Assembly (NCBI RefSeq): GCF_001730525.1
Contig: NZ_MDFN01000040.1
Span: forward strand, 1-39,111
Length of the DNA: 39,111 nucleotides
Source: Arcticibacter eurypsychrophilus
Lineage (GTDB): Bacteria; Bacteroidota; Bacteroidia; Sphingobacteriales; Sphingobacteriaceae
Direction: 5' to 3'
Positions 25,553 through 34,624 of the stretch are shown here, in pieces. Position numbers and translations under genes: made by a program. A model generated the notes under the pieces. That model did not search any database, was not told the DNA's origin, and saw nothing but the letters and a program-made list of their open reading frames with translations. The number at the start of each line of letters is the position of its first letter. Position 1 is the first letter of the stretch.

Positions 25553-27466
25553 ATGAAAAAAATTACTGTATTATTAACGCTCACCTTGGTTTTCTGTTTC
25601 CAGGTACTTATAACTAAGGCACAGACTATTCCTTTATCTGAACGGATGACAAATACCGTTATGGATATTTGGAGTGACTCGCTATGGGTGGGAAGGCCGT
25701 TTAAATGGACCTATGATCAGGGCGTATTACTGGAAGGTGTTTCTTCTGTATGGCAACGTACCGGCGACAAAAAATACTTTGATTATATTAAAAAAAGTAT
25801 GGATTTCTTTGTTCAGGAAAATGGCGATATCCGCACCTACGACAAGCAATCGCATAACATAGACAATGTTAAAAATGGAAGGGCATTGTTACTGTTGTAC
25901 AATGTAACCGGACAGGAAAAATATTTGAAGGCTGCTCAGCTTTTAAGACATCAGCTTAGCGAGCACCCTCGCACAGAAGAAGGGGGGTTCTGGCATAAAC
26001 GGATCTATCCAAATCAAATGTGGTTGGATGGTCTTTATATGGGACAGCCTTTTTACGCTGAATTTTCGGCCATAACGAATGATACAAAGGCTTTCGACGA
26101 TATTACTAACCAGTTTGTATTCATGGAACGTCATTCCAGAGATGCTAAAACAGGTCTTTTAGTACATGCCTGGGATGAATCAAAAGAACAACAATGGGCT
26201 AATAAAACAACAGGCAAATCACCACATGTATGGGGAAGAGCAATGGGTTGGTACGGAATGGCACTCGTTGATGCTTTAGACTATTATCCAGAAACCCATC
26301 CAGGAAGAAAACAACTGATTGATATTCTAAACCGTTTTGCGACAGCAGTAGGGAAAGTTCAACAGCCATCCGGTCTTTGGTATGATATCATTGATGTTCC
26401 CAACGGTAAGGGTAACTATTTCGAATCTTCCGCAGCAAGCATGTTCGTTTATGCAATCGCTAAGGGTGTAAGACAAGGTTATCTTCCTCAGAGTTATTTC
26501 AAAATAGCCCAAAAGGCATATGATGGAATGAAAAAAGAATTTGTGGAAGAAGTTGATGCAGAAAAAGTTAATTTCAAAGGAACAGTAACCGTTTCCGGAC
26601 TTGGTGGAACACCCTATCGCGATGGTAGTTACGAATACTACATGAGTGAAAAGGTAATTACGAATGATCCTAAAGGTGTTGGTGCATTTATCAGTGCAGC
26701 TAATGAAATGGAATTGGCAACATTGCCTAAACCGGGACTAGGTAAAACGGTAACTTTAGATTATTACTTCAATAATGAACGTAAAAAAGGACCACTAGGA
26801 GAAGATGTTCGCTTCCATTATACCTGGGAAGATCAGGCCAATAGTGGATTCTGGTTTTGGAGAAACTTATTCAATTATGCAGGTGCTAAAACTAATCGTC
26901 TTGAAGTTGCTCCTACCGCATTAAATCTAAAAAATTCATCAGTCTACATCATTGTAGATCCCGATACAGAAAAGGAATCACCGAAACCTAATTTTGTTCA
27001 GGCGAAGGATGCAACTGAGCTAGTGAAATGGTTGAAAGCTGGTGGCGTATTGGTATTAATGACCAATGATGTTGGCAACGCTGAATTTACCAGCTTCAAT
27101 AAGCTGGCTCAGCGGTTCGGCATCACCTTTAACGAAGATCAAAAGAACCCGGTTACAGGCAGTCAGTTTGAAATGGCGGCTATAAAAGTTCCTGCAGGTA
27201 ATGCGATCTTCAAAACAGCAAAGAAGCTGTATATTAAAGAACTCAGCACAATAAAAGTAGCTGCTCCTGCTAAGCCTTTCTTTACACACAACGGTGATGT
27301 CATTATGGCTACTGCGAAATTGGGTAAAGGAACTGTATTTGCAATTGGCGACCCCTGGTTTTACAATGAGTACGTAGATGGACGTAAGCTTCCTGCAGAC
27401 TTTGATAATTTCAAGGCAGCCAATGACCTTGCAGATTGGCTGTTACAACAAGCTGCAAAAAGATAA
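25553..27466 (+). CDS. GH105 unsaturated rhamnogalacturonyl/galacturonyl hydrolase with C-terminal DUF4350-like module
   Basis: This 637-residue secreted protein starts with a signal peptide ending near KAQT. Residues about 30-375 are the alpha/alpha-barrel of GH105 (YteR/YesR-like), with catalytic Asp159 in NQMWLDGLYMG and the motif HVWGRAMGWYGM. It cleaves the unsaturated uronic acid left on oligosaccharides by pectate or rhamnogalacturonan lyases. Residues from about 395 form a second alpha/beta domain (RFHYTWEDQ, VLVLMTNDVG, GKGTVFAIGDPWFYNEY) similar to DUF4350/GATase-like modules. GH105 alone is about 370 residues, so the extension is a fusion. It follows GH28 directly. Confidence 0.9.
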   Translation: MKKITVLLTLTLVFCFQVLITKAQTIPLSERMTNTVMDIWSDSLWVGRPFKWTYDQGVLLEGVSSVWQRTGDKKYFDYIKKSMDFFVQENGDIRTYDKQSHNIDNVKNGRALLLLYNVTGQEKYLKAAQLLRHQLSEHPRTEEGGFWHKRIYPNQMWLDGLYMGQPFYAEFSAITNDTKAFDDITNQFVFMERHSRDAKTGLLVHAWDESKEQQWANKTTGKSPHVWGRAMGWYGMALVDALDYYPETHPGRKQLIDILNRFATAVGKVQQPSGLWYDIIDVPNGKGNYFESSAASMFVYAIAKGVRQGYLPQSYFKIAQKAYDGMKKEFVEEVDAEKVNFKGTVTVSGLGGTPYRDGSYEYYMSEKVITNDPKGVGAFISAANEMELATLPKPGLGKTVTLDYYFNNERKKGPLGEDVRFHYTWEDQANSGFWFWRNLFNYAGAKTNRLEVAPTALNLKNSSVYIIVDPDTEKESPKPNFVQAKDATELVKWLKAGGVLVLMTNDVGNAEFTSFNKLAQRFGITFNEDQKNPVTGSQFEMAAIKVPAGNAIFKTAKKLYIKELSTIKVAAPAKPFFTHNGDVIMATAKLGKGTVFAIGDPWFYNEYVDGRKLPADFDNFKAANDLADWLLQQAAKR

Positions 27467-27473
27467 CAAAACG

Positions 27474-27488
27474 ATCTCCCAAGGAGAT
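27474..27488 (+). promoter_or_regulatory. Hairpin sequestering a Shine-Dalgarno sequence before uxaC
   Basis: ATCTCC (27474-27479) pairs with GGAGAT (27483-27488) over the loop CAA. The right arm contains the core of AAGGAG (27481-27486), a strong Shine-Dalgarno sequence unusual in this lineage, 15 nt before the uxaC ATG. The hairpin may limit translation or be chance. Confidence 0.3.
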
Positions 27489-27501
27489 AAATATATAAAT
27501 C

Positions 27502-28902
27502 ATGAAAAATTTTTTAGACGATAATTTTTTATTAACAAATCGTACCGCTGAGCGTCTTTACCATGAATACGCAAAGGATATGCCGATCATTGATTACCAC
27601 AATCACCTTATTCCTGAGCAGATTGCCAATGACGTAAACTTTGATAATTTAACCCAGGTTTGGTTATACGGTGACCATTATAAATGGCGTGCAATGCGTG
27701 CAAATGGTGTTAATGAAGATTTTATCACAGGTAAAAAAAGTGATTATGAGAAGTTCGAAAAATGGGCTGAAACAGTTCCTTATACCCTAAGAAACCCATT
27801 ATACCATTGGACGCACTTAGAATTGCGCCGTTATTTCGATGTACAGGATATCTTATCTGGCAGCACAGCAAAAAAGGTATATGAAGAATGTACAGCTAAA
27901 CTCCAGACACCTGAATATTCCGTTCGCGGTTTATTAAGCAAGATGAAAGTGGAAGCGGTTTGCACCACCGATGATCCGATCGATTCATTAGAACATCATC
28001 AGAAAATTGCTAAAGAAGGAATCGCATTACAGGTTAGACCTGCTTTCCGTCCGGATAAAGCAATGAGTGCAGATGATGTGGCCGGCCTTAACGAATACAT
28101 CGCTAAAGTAGAGCAGGTCACTAACTTAAGTATCGCAGATTTTGATACCTACTTAAAGGCTTTAAAACTTCGTCACGATTACTTCGAACAAAACGGTTGC
28201 CGTGTATCTGATCATGGTTTAGAGCAGATCTACGCAGAAGATTATACCGATGAAGAGATCAATAAGATCTTTGTTAAAATAAGAAGCAATGCAACACTTA
28301 CCGATCTTGAAGTGTTGAAGTTTAAATCAGCTATGCTGGTTCATTTTGCCAAATGGGATCATGTATCAGGATGGGTACAGCAGTTTCACTTGGGTGCGCT
28401 AAGAAATAATAACAGACGTATGTTATCTATTCTTGGTCCTGATACAGGTTGGGATTCTATCGGTGATTTTAGTCAGGGAAGACAATTGTCTAAATTCCTT
28501 AACGGGCTGGATGCCACTGATCAGCTTGCCAAAACGATCATCTACAACTTAAATCCTGCAGACAACGAATTAATTGCAACCATGATTGGTAACTTCAATG
28601 ATGGTTCAGTTGCCGGTAAGGTACAGTTTGGTTCAGCATGGTGGTTCCTTGATCAGAAAGATGGAATGGTAAAACAAATGAATGCGCTATCCAATATGGG
28701 TCTCATCAGCAGATTCATTGGTATGCTTACCGATTCCAGAAGTTTCCTTTCTTACCCGCGTCACGAATATTTCAGAAGAATCCTGTGTAATCTTTTCGGA
28801 GAAGAAGTAGAAAATGGAGAACTTCCTAATGATATCGAATGGATAGGAAAAGTGGTAAAAGACATAAGTTACTATAACGCTAAAAACTATATCAACTGGT
28901 GA
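27502..28902 (+). CDS. uxaC: Glucuronate/galacturonate isomerase (UxaC)
   Basis: This 466-residue cytoplasmic amidohydrolase-fold enzyme converts galacturonate to tagaturonate and glucuronate to fructuronate. The metal site starts in MPIIDYHNHLIPEQIAND. Other family segments are VEAVCTTDDPIDSLEHH, QVRPAFRPDK and the C-terminal GMLTDSRSFLSYPRHEYFRR. The length is typical. The stop overlaps the GTG start of the kinase gene by four bases (GTGA), suggesting translational coupling. Confidence 0.95.
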   Translation: MKNFLDDNFLLTNRTAERLYHEYAKDMPIIDYHNHLIPEQIANDVNFDNLTQVWLYGDHYKWRAMRANGVNEDFITGKKSDYEKFEKWAETVPYTLRNPLYHWTHLELRRYFDVQDILSGSTAKKVYEECTAKLQTPEYSVRGLLSKMKVEAVCTTDDPIDSLEHHQKIAKEGIALQVRPAFRPDKAMSADDVAGLNEYIAKVEQVTNLSIADFDTYLKALKLRHDYFEQNGCRVSDHGLEQIYAEDYTDEEINKIFVKIRSNATLTDLEVLKFKSAMLVHFAKWDHVSGWVQQFHLGALRNNNRRMLSILGPDTGWDSIGDFSQGRQLSKFLNGLDATDQLAKTIIYNLNPADNELIATMIGNFNDGSVAGKVQFGSAWWFLDQKDGMVKQMNALSNMGLISRFIGMLTDSRSFLSYPRHEYFRRILCNLFGEEVENGELPNDIEWIGKVVKDISYYNAKNYINW

Positions 28903-29921
28903 TAAGTAAAGTGCTTTGTTTTGGAGAATTATTGTTGAGGATATCTCCTTCCTCTGATGAAGAAATGGAAAAACATCCCTTTCTATTATACATGGGGGGA
29001 GCTGAGGCCAATACGGCTACTGCACTTGCCGGATGGAATATTCCGGTCAAGTATTGCACCGTATTGCCTGATAACTTCATGTCTAAGTATGTATTGGAGT
29101 ACCTGGAGTACAAAGGTATTTATACATCTTCGGTAGTGTTATCCGGTAAGCGTATTGGCGTTTATTACTTGGATAGAGGTGCAGATTTAAAAAGTAGTGT
29201 GATATATGATCGGGACTACTCTTCGTTCTCTGAACTGAAAAGAGGCATGATTGATTGGGATAAAGTACTCAGGGATGTATCCTGGTTTAATTTTACAGCA
29301 ATTAGTCCTGCGTTAAATGCTAATGTTGCGGATGTATGTCTAGAAGCCTTAGAAGCGGCTTCCCGGAAAAACATCACCATCTCTGTCGATCTGAATTACC
29401 GTTCCCGCTTATGGAAATATGGGAAAGAGCCTATTGAGGTAATGCCTGAATTGGTTAAGTATTGTGACTTGGTCATGGGAAATATCTGGGCTGCAAACAC
29501 CCTGCTTGGCACATCAATTGATGAAGATATACATATTAAAGGGACCAGACAAGCCTATCTGGATCATGCAAAGAAAACATCTCTTGAAATTATAGAATGC
29601 TTTCCCAAATGCAAAACAGTAGCCAACACTTTCCGGTTTGACAGTGACCAGAATGATCTTTCTTACTATACCAGTTTGTACACCGGTGGCAAGCAGTATA
29701 ATTCACCTGAATTGAGAACGGTAGGAGTGGTAGACCGCTCTGGCAGTGGCGATTGTTTTATGGGAGGATTAATATATGGATCATATCTGTCTCATTCCCC
29801 TCAGGAAACCGTAAACTATGCTACAGCCGCCGCATTTGGTAAGTTGCAGGAACAAGGAGACTCTACCAAACAAGATATTCTTCGGGTATCTAAAATAAAG
29901 AAGGACAGTCAAAAAGATTAA
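28899..29921 (+). CDS. PfkB-family sugar kinase, probable 2-keto-3-deoxygluconate kinase
   Basis: This 340-residue ribokinase-like protein has the N-terminal glycine-rich motif [16 protein letters not shown], the segment [15 protein letters not shown] and the anion-hole motif [17 protein letters not shown] with the catalytic Asp. Such kinases phosphorylate KDG to KDPG. A GTG start overlapping the uxaC stop is the only sensible start because the protein motif begins at once ([15 protein letters not shown]). It sits inside the uxaC-uxaB-uxaA operon. A second KdgK-type kinase is encoded at 33476-34501, so this one may be redundant or have another sugar acid as substrate. Confidence 0.88.
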   Translation: MISKVLCFGELLLRISPSSDEEMEKHPFLLYMGGAEANTATALAGWNIPVKYCTVLPDNFMSKYVLEYLEYKGIYTSSVVLSGKRIGVYYLDRGADLKSSVIYDRDYSSFSELKRGMIDWDKVLRDVSWFNFTAISPALNANVADVCLEALEAASRKNITISVDLNYRSRLWKYGKEPIEVMPELVKYCDLVMGNIWAANTLLGTSIDEDIHIKGTRQAYLDHAKKTSLEIIECFPKCKTVANTFRFDSDQNDLSYYTSLYTGGKQYNSPELRTVGVVDRSGSGDCFMGGLIYGSYLSHSPQETVNYATAAAFGKLQEQGDSTKQDILRVSKIKKDSQKD

Positions 29922-29946
29922 ATTAAACGATAATAAAAATTTATAT

Positions 29947-31392
29947 ATGCAATTGAGTAAAAAAGTATTTTCAGGTTATGTTGAACGTCCTGAAAAAGTG
30001 CTCCAGTTTGGAGAAGGCAATTTCTTGCGTTGTTTCGTAGATTGGATGTTCTTTGAACTTAACAAGAAAACTGATTTCAATGGTTCTGTTATCGCAGTAC
30101 AACCCATTGATAAAGGTATGGTTGACATGCTTAATGAGCAGGATGGCCTTTATACCTTATACCTAAGAGGATTGAAAAACGGTAAGCCAGAAAGCTACCA
30201 TGAAACGATTGATGTAATCAGCCGTGGTATCAATCCGTACACTGATTTTGCAGCGTTTTTAAAAACAGCAGAGCTTCCTGAAATGCGTTACGTAATTTCT
30301 AACACTACTGAAGCTGGTATTGCTTACGATGAAAATGATGAGCCAACAGCGACTCCACCTAACTCATACCCTGCAAAACTTGCCGTATGGTTAAATCACC
30401 GTTACGAAACATTTTCAGGCGACCAGGCTAAAGGAATGCATATCATTCCTTGCGAGCTGATCGAAAACAATGCGGATAATCTGAAAAGAATTATCCTTCA
30501 GTTAGCTCAGAAATGGGGTTTTGATGCAGGTTTTACAACCTGGTTAAATTCAGCTTGTACTTTCAGTAATACATTGGTTGATCGTATTGTTCCAGGATAT
30601 CCAAGAGAACGTATTGCAGAGATCACAGCAGAATTAGGATACGAAGACAAGCAAGTTGTTGAAGGTGAGCATTTCCATTTATGGGTAATTGAAGCACCCG
30701 AATCACTTCAAAAAGAACTTCCTTTTCCATCAATTGGTCTTGATGTAAAATACGTAAAAGACTTAAGTCCGTACCGTACCCGTAAGGTTAGGATTTTAAA
30801 TGGTGCGCATACTACATTAGTTCCTGTAGCCTATTTATATGGTATCGATACAGTAAGAGAAGCTGTAGAACATCCTGTTGTAGGTAAATTCATTAAAGAA
30901 GCAATCTATGATGAAATTATTCCAACACTTGATCTTCCAAAAGAAGAGCTTGAAAAGTTTGCAGGAGAAGTAATTGACCGGTTTAGAAATCCTTACATCA
31001 AACATTTGTTGATGAGTATTTCCCTGAATTCATTCCCTAAGTTTGAAACACGCGTATTACCATCCATCACCGAATACATCAAAAGAACCGGTAATATTCC
31101 TCAAAAATTGGCATTTTCTTTAGCAGCAACTATTACTTTCTACAAAGGGAAAAGAGGAGAAGAAGAAATAGCATTAAATGATGATGCTGCAATACTGATC
31201 CTGCTTAAAGATGCATGGGCTAAATATGATGGTAGTGATGAATCACTTGAAACAGTGGTAACAGAAGTGTTAGCTTATGAAAAAAACTGGAAATTAAACT
31301 TGAATACAATTCCAGGTTTAACTCATGCGGTTACTAAACATTTGGTTAACATCACCAAAAATGGTATGCAGAAAGCTATTGAAGCAGTATAA
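29947..31392 (+). CDS. uxaB: Tagaturonate reductase (altronate oxidoreductase, UxaB)
   Basis: This 481-residue mannitol-dehydrogenase-family protein reduces tagaturonate to altronate with NADH. The N-terminal Rossmann segment [20 protein letters not shown] begins around residue 20. NTTEAGIAY lies in the nucleotide-binding domain, and the catalytic region [21 protein letters not shown] starts the C-terminal domain. It lies between the kinase and uxaA in a continuous operon with gaps of about 25 bp. Confidence 0.94.
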   Translation: MQLSKKVFSGYVERPEKVLQFGEGNFLRCFVDWMFFELNKKTDFNGSVIAVQPIDKGMVDMLNEQDGLYTLYLRGLKNGKPESYHETIDVISRGINPYTDFAAFLKTAELPEMRYVISNTTEAGIAYDENDEPTATPPNSYPAKLAVWLNHRYETFSGDQAKGMHIIPCELIENNADNLKRIILQLAQKWGFDAGFTTWLNSACTFSNTLVDRIVPGYPRERIAEITAELGYEDKQVVEGEHFHLWVIEAPESLQKELPFPSIGLDVKYVKDLSPYRTRKVRILNGAHTTLVPVAYLYGIDTVREAVEHPVVGKFIKEAIYDEIIPTLDLPKEELEKFAGEVIDRFRNPYIKHLLMSISLNSFPKFETRVLPSITEYIKRTGNIPQKLAFSLAATITFYKGKRGEEEIALNDDAAILILLKDAWAKYDGSDESLETVVTEVLAYEKNWKLNLNTIPGLTHAVTKHLVNITKNGMQKAIEAV

Positions 31393-31416
31393 GTTATAAT
31401 ACATCAGGTCATAGTT

Positions 31417-32904
31417 ATGAAAGAGATCATAAAAATTCATTCCCGCGATAACGTTGTTATCGCATTAAGGAATTTCAATAGTGGGGAAGTAATCGACGTA
31501 GAAGGAAAATCTATCACACTGTTAAACAGCATTGAGCGAGGACACAAGATCGCAATTGTTGATATTTCAGAAGGTGGTGATGTCATTAAATATGGCTATC
31601 CCATTGGAAAAGCAACAGCGAACATCCAAACTGGAGAGCATGTACATGTTCAAAATGTAAGAACCAAATTAGGCGAAGTATATGATTATGCTTACCATCC
31701 GGCCTTACATGAACTGGTACATCCGCAACGTAACTTAACATTCAACGGTTACCGCCGTAAAAGCGGAGAAGTCGGTATTCGTAACGAAATCTGGATTGTG
31801 CCTACGGTAGGTTGCGTAAATGGTGTTGCTGAGCAAATTATCCGTGAATTCAAGGCTGAAGTTAATCCGACAGATATCGACGGTATTGAAGTGTTCAAAC
31901 ATAGCTATGGCTGTTCGCAGCTTGGTGATGATCACCAGAATACCCGTTCTATTCTTTCCGATATTTCACTTCATCCCAATGCAGGTGGTGTAATGGTACT
32001 TGGTTTGGGTTGTGAAAATAATCGTATTGATGAGTTCGAAACAGGATTAGGTGACTATGACCATAGCCGGATTAAGTTCCTTTCCAGTCAGACCGTAGGT
32101 GATGAAATAGAGGCAGGTGTTAACCTGTTAAAAGAAATCTATGCACAAGTTAAGCAGGATAAAAGAGTACCAATCCCTATCTCTGAACTAAAAGTTGGTT
32201 TGAAGTGTGGTGGATCTGATGGGTTATCCGGAATTACCGCAAACCCATTGGTAGGTTATTTCTCTGACTTTTTAATCAGTCAGGGTGGAACAACTATCTT
32301 AACTGAAGTACCCGAAATGTTTGGTGCAGAAACGATCCTGATGGACCGTTGTGTAAACGAAGAGGTTTTCGAAAAAACAGTGCATTTGATCAACGATTTC
32401 AAACAATACTTCATTGATCTGAAGCAACCGATTTACGAAAATCCATCACCGGGTAACAAAGCAGGCGGTATTTCTACATTGGAAGATAAATCACTTGGAT
32501 GTACTCAAAAGGGTGGTATTGCCAATGTAGTAGACGTATTGAAATATGGCGAGCGTTCAAAACTAAAGGGGTTGAATCTCTTAAGTGCTCCAGGTAATGA
32601 CCTTGTCGCTACCACAGCATTGGGCGCTTCCGGATGTCATATCGTGTTGTTCACTACAGGTCGTGGTACACCATTTGGAAGTTTTATTCCTACATTAAAG
32701 ATTGCTACGAATTCAGATCTGGCTTCAAGAAAACCACATTGGATTGATTTTAATGCAGGACCCCTTGCAGAAGATAAGACCTTTGCTGAAGCTCTGGAAG
32801 AGTTTATTGATAAAATTATCCGCGTTGCCAGCGGTGAGAAAGCGCATCACGAGGAATCAGGTTTCCGCGAGATTGCTATTTTCAAAACAGGAGTTACACT
32901 TTAA
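31417..32904 (+). CDS. uxaA: Altronate dehydratase (UxaA)
   Basis: This 495-residue enzyme dehydrates altronate to KDG. An N-terminal SAF domain (IHSRDNVVIALRNFNSGEVI to GEHVHVQNVRT) is followed by the long catalytic domain with VGIRNEIWIVPTVGCVNG, VFKHSYGCSQLGDDHQNT and GVMVLGLGCENNRID. The cysteine-rich segments suggest a metal or iron-sulfur site, as in the family. It is the last gene of the GH28-to-uxaA operon and is closed by a strong terminator. Confidence 0.95.
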   Translation: MKEIIKIHSRDNVVIALRNFNSGEVIDVEGKSITLLNSIERGHKIAIVDISEGGDVIKYGYPIGKATANIQTGEHVHVQNVRTKLGEVYDYAYHPALHELVHPQRNLTFNGYRRKSGEVGIRNEIWIVPTVGCVNGVAEQIIREFKAEVNPTDIDGIEVFKHSYGCSQLGDDHQNTRSILSDISLHPNAGGVMVLGLGCENNRIDEFETGLGDYDHSRIKFLSSQTVGDEIEAGVNLLKEIYAQVKQDKRVPIPISELKVGLKCGGSDGLSGITANPLVGYFSDFLISQGGTTILTEVPEMFGAETILMDRCVNEEVFEKTVHLINDFKQYFIDLKQPIYENPSPGNKAGGISTLEDKSLGCTQKGGIANVVDVLKYGERSKLKGLNLLSAPGNDLVATTALGASGCHIVLFTTGRGTPFGSFIPTLKIATNSDLASRKPHWIDFNAGPLAEDKTFAEALEEFIDKIIRVASGEKAHHEESGFREIAIFKTGVTL

Positions 32905-32927
32905 GCTGGTTTTAGTGTTCAATGAGG

Positions 32928-32959
32928 AGACCGGGTCGTAAAGACCCGGTCTTTGTTTT
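32928..32959 (+). terminator. Intrinsic terminator after uxaA
   Basis: AGACCGGGTC (32928-32937) and GACCCGGTCT (32943-32952) form a perfect 10-bp GC-rich stem with the loop GTAAA. TTTGTTTTT follows. It separates the operon from the convergent yhcH gene. Confidence 0.92.
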
Positions 32960-33408
32960 TAATCTTTTCTAACCTTAACAACCAACTTCTTAATCAATCC
33001 TTCACCAATCATTGGTGCGTGAACATCTTCAGGAAAGAAGATCGCAAACTGGCCAGCTTTCAATTCGAAATACATACCTGGTTTGTCATTATAAAAAATC
33101 ACATCCTTTTCTGGATTGTAAGCATCCTTAGGATCGTTACACAAACTGCGTGTGCTCCATCCCATTTTCTCATTAGCAGAAATGCAAACCTGGATATCCA
33201 AAAAGTTATTATGTGCTTCAAATTTAGCATCCTCTACAGATACGCCATCTTTAGCAGATACAGAAGCATGAATATCTGCACCATCAATTGGATATTTACC
33301 ATTATCCAATGCATTTAAATCCTGACTTTTCAAATAGTCAAATGCCTGAGCAAAACGAGGGTGAACACTGTAATATTTTTCAGCGTTTTCTAATGAATCT
33401 ATAATCAT
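32959..33408 (-). CDS. YhcH/YjgK/YiaL-family protein (DUF386, cupin-like, possible sugar anomerase)
   Basis: This 149-residue single-domain protein matches the YhcH/EbgC-type cupin family. Metal-binding residues are visible in FEAHNNFLDIQV (Glu and His) and FFPEDVHAPMIG. In E. coli the YhcH protein NanQ acts as a sialic acid anomerase, and YiaL and EbgC relatives also sit in sugar operons. Here it lies beside kdgK in the uronate locus, so anomer interconversion of a hexuronate or KDG-type sugar is a plausible role by inference. A terminator separates it from kdgK, only 21 nt before its start codon. Confidence 0.85.
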   Translation of the reverse strand: MIIDSLENAEKYYSVHPRFAQAFDYLKSQDLNALDNGKYPIDGADIHASVSAKDGVSVEDAKFEAHNNFLDIQVCISANEKMGWSTRSLCNDPKDAYNPEKDVIFYNDKPGMYFELKAGQFAIFFPEDVHAPMIGEGLIKKLVVKVRKD

Positions 33409-33420
33409 AATTTTGGTTTT

Positions 33421-33457
33421 AATAAAAAAATCCGCCGTTTATAATTAAACGGCGGAT
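33421..33457 (-). terminator. Intrinsic terminator of kdgK
   Basis: ATCCGCCGTTTA (33430-33441) pairs perfectly with TAAACGGCGGAT (33446-33457) over the loop TAAT. On the minus strand the stem is followed by TTTTTTTATT. It ends the kdgK transcript 21 nt before the yhcH start codon. Confidence 0.9.
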
Positions 33458-33475
33458 CTATGTAATCCAATTAAC

Positions 33476-34501
33476 TTATCTCTGAACGCGACCTGAAGCA
33501 TCACCCTTCATCAAGGTACTTACTTCTGCTAAAGTAGCGTGGTTAAGGTCGCCTGGAATAGTGTGTTTCAATGCAGAAGCAGCAACACCAAATTCAGCAG
33601 CTTCTCCCATTGGTAAACCAGTTACTAATCCGTAAATGAATCCACTTGCGAATGAGTCACCACTACCAACACGGTCAACTATACGAACCTCATATTTTTT
33701 AGTATGATAAAATTCAGTTCCGTCATATACCAATGCAGACCATCCGTTATCAGAAGCACTATGGCTTACGCGAAGAGTAGAAGCAATATATTTGAATCCG
33801 AATTTTTCTTTCATTTGTTGGAATACATCTTTGTATCCGTCCAAATTCAATTCACCTTTTGTAATGTCAGTACCATGGCTTTTAAATCCTAATGTAGTTT
33901 CTGCATCTTCTTCATTACCGATACACACATCTACATATTGACAAAGCTCAGTCATCACTTCTTTGGCTTTTTCTTTGCTCCAAAGTTTTTTACGGTAGTT
34001 AAGGTCAATACTTGTTGTAATCCCTTTTGCTTTCGCTGCCTTTAAAGCCGCAAGAGTAAGAGCAGCTGCTTTGTCGCTTAATGCAGGAGTAATACCTGTA
34101 GTATGGAACCAATCAGCACCTTCAAAGATTTTATCAAAGTCAAAATCTGACAGTTCAGCATCAGCAATTGAAGCATCGGCACGGTCATATATCACCTGAG
34201 ATGCACGTGCAGAAGCACCAGTCTCAAGGAAATAAATACCTAATCTTTTTCCACCACGAGCGACATATTGTGTGTCAACACCGTAGCGACGAATGTGATT
34301 AATAGCCGCTTGTCCTAATGCATTATCAGGAACTTTAGATACAAATACGCCATCAAGACCGTAATTTGATATTGCTACAGCAACGTTTGCTTCTCCGCCA
34401 CCATAGGTAACATCGAAAGAATCACTCTGAACAAAACGCTCAAATCCTGGAGTGGAAAGACGCATCATGATCTCTCCAAGGGTTACTACTTTTTTTGACA
34501 T
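33476..34501 (-). CDS. kdgK: 2-keto-3-deoxygluconate kinase (KdgK, PfkB family)
   Basis: This 341-residue ribokinase-fold protein phosphorylates KDG to KDPG. Motifs are VTYGGGEANVAVAISNYG near the N-terminus, STSIDL-type strand in TTSIDLNYRKKLWSKEKA, and VDRVGSGDSFASGFIYGL with the catalytic Asp. Neighbours support the role: kdgA is divergent from it and shares a 305-bp region with operator site C. A minus-strand -7 candidate lies at 34549-34556, and a terminator directly follows the gene. A second PfkB kinase is encoded within the uxa operon. Confidence 0.92.
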   Translation of the reverse strand: MSKKVVTLGEIMMRLSTPGFERFVQSDSFDVTYGGGEANVAVAISNYGLDGVFVSKVPDNALGQAAINHIRRYGVDTQYVARGGKRLGIYFLETGASARASQVIYDRADASIADAELSDFDFDKIFEGADWFHTTGITPALSDKAAALTLAALKAAKAKGITTSIDLNYRKKLWSKEKAKEVMTELCQYVDVCIGNEEDAETTLGFKSHGTDITKGELNLDGYKDVFQQMKEKFGFKYIASTLRVSHSASDNGWSALVYDGTEFYHTKKYEVRIVDRVGSGDSFASGFIYGLVTGLPMGEAAEFGVAASALKHTIPGDLNHATLAEVSTLMKGDASGRVQR

Positions 34502-34548
34502 CTTAAAACTATAAAATTAATATTATAACGGTTTATGAATATAATTAC

Positions 34549-34556
34549 CAAAATTA
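34549..34556 (-). promoter_or_regulatory. Likely -7 box of kdgK
   Basis: On the minus strand TAATTTTG matches TAnnTTTG exactly and lies 47 nt upstream of the kdgK start codon. No good -33 element is seen. Operator site C lies about 60 bp further upstream. Confidence 0.4.
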
Positions 34557-34610
34557 CTTTATTAAAGTCAGACAGAACCTGATTTTACACGATCTTTTAT
34601 CAAAATATTA

Positions 34611-34624
34611 CGCAATCGTTTCCG
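34611..34624. promoter_or_regulatory. LacI-type operator candidate, site C
   Basis: CGCAATCGTTTCCG (complement CGGAAACGATTGCG) has a central CG with partial dyad symmetry (10 of 14 positions). It differs by one base from site A at 11569-11582, and the AT-rich flank TAATATT is shared. It lies between divergent kdgK and kdgA. Confidence 0.6.

Noticed and set aside
32953-33318. 121-codon plus-strand frame opposite yhcH
   Set aside because: It is antisense to a well-supported family gene and has no motif of its own.
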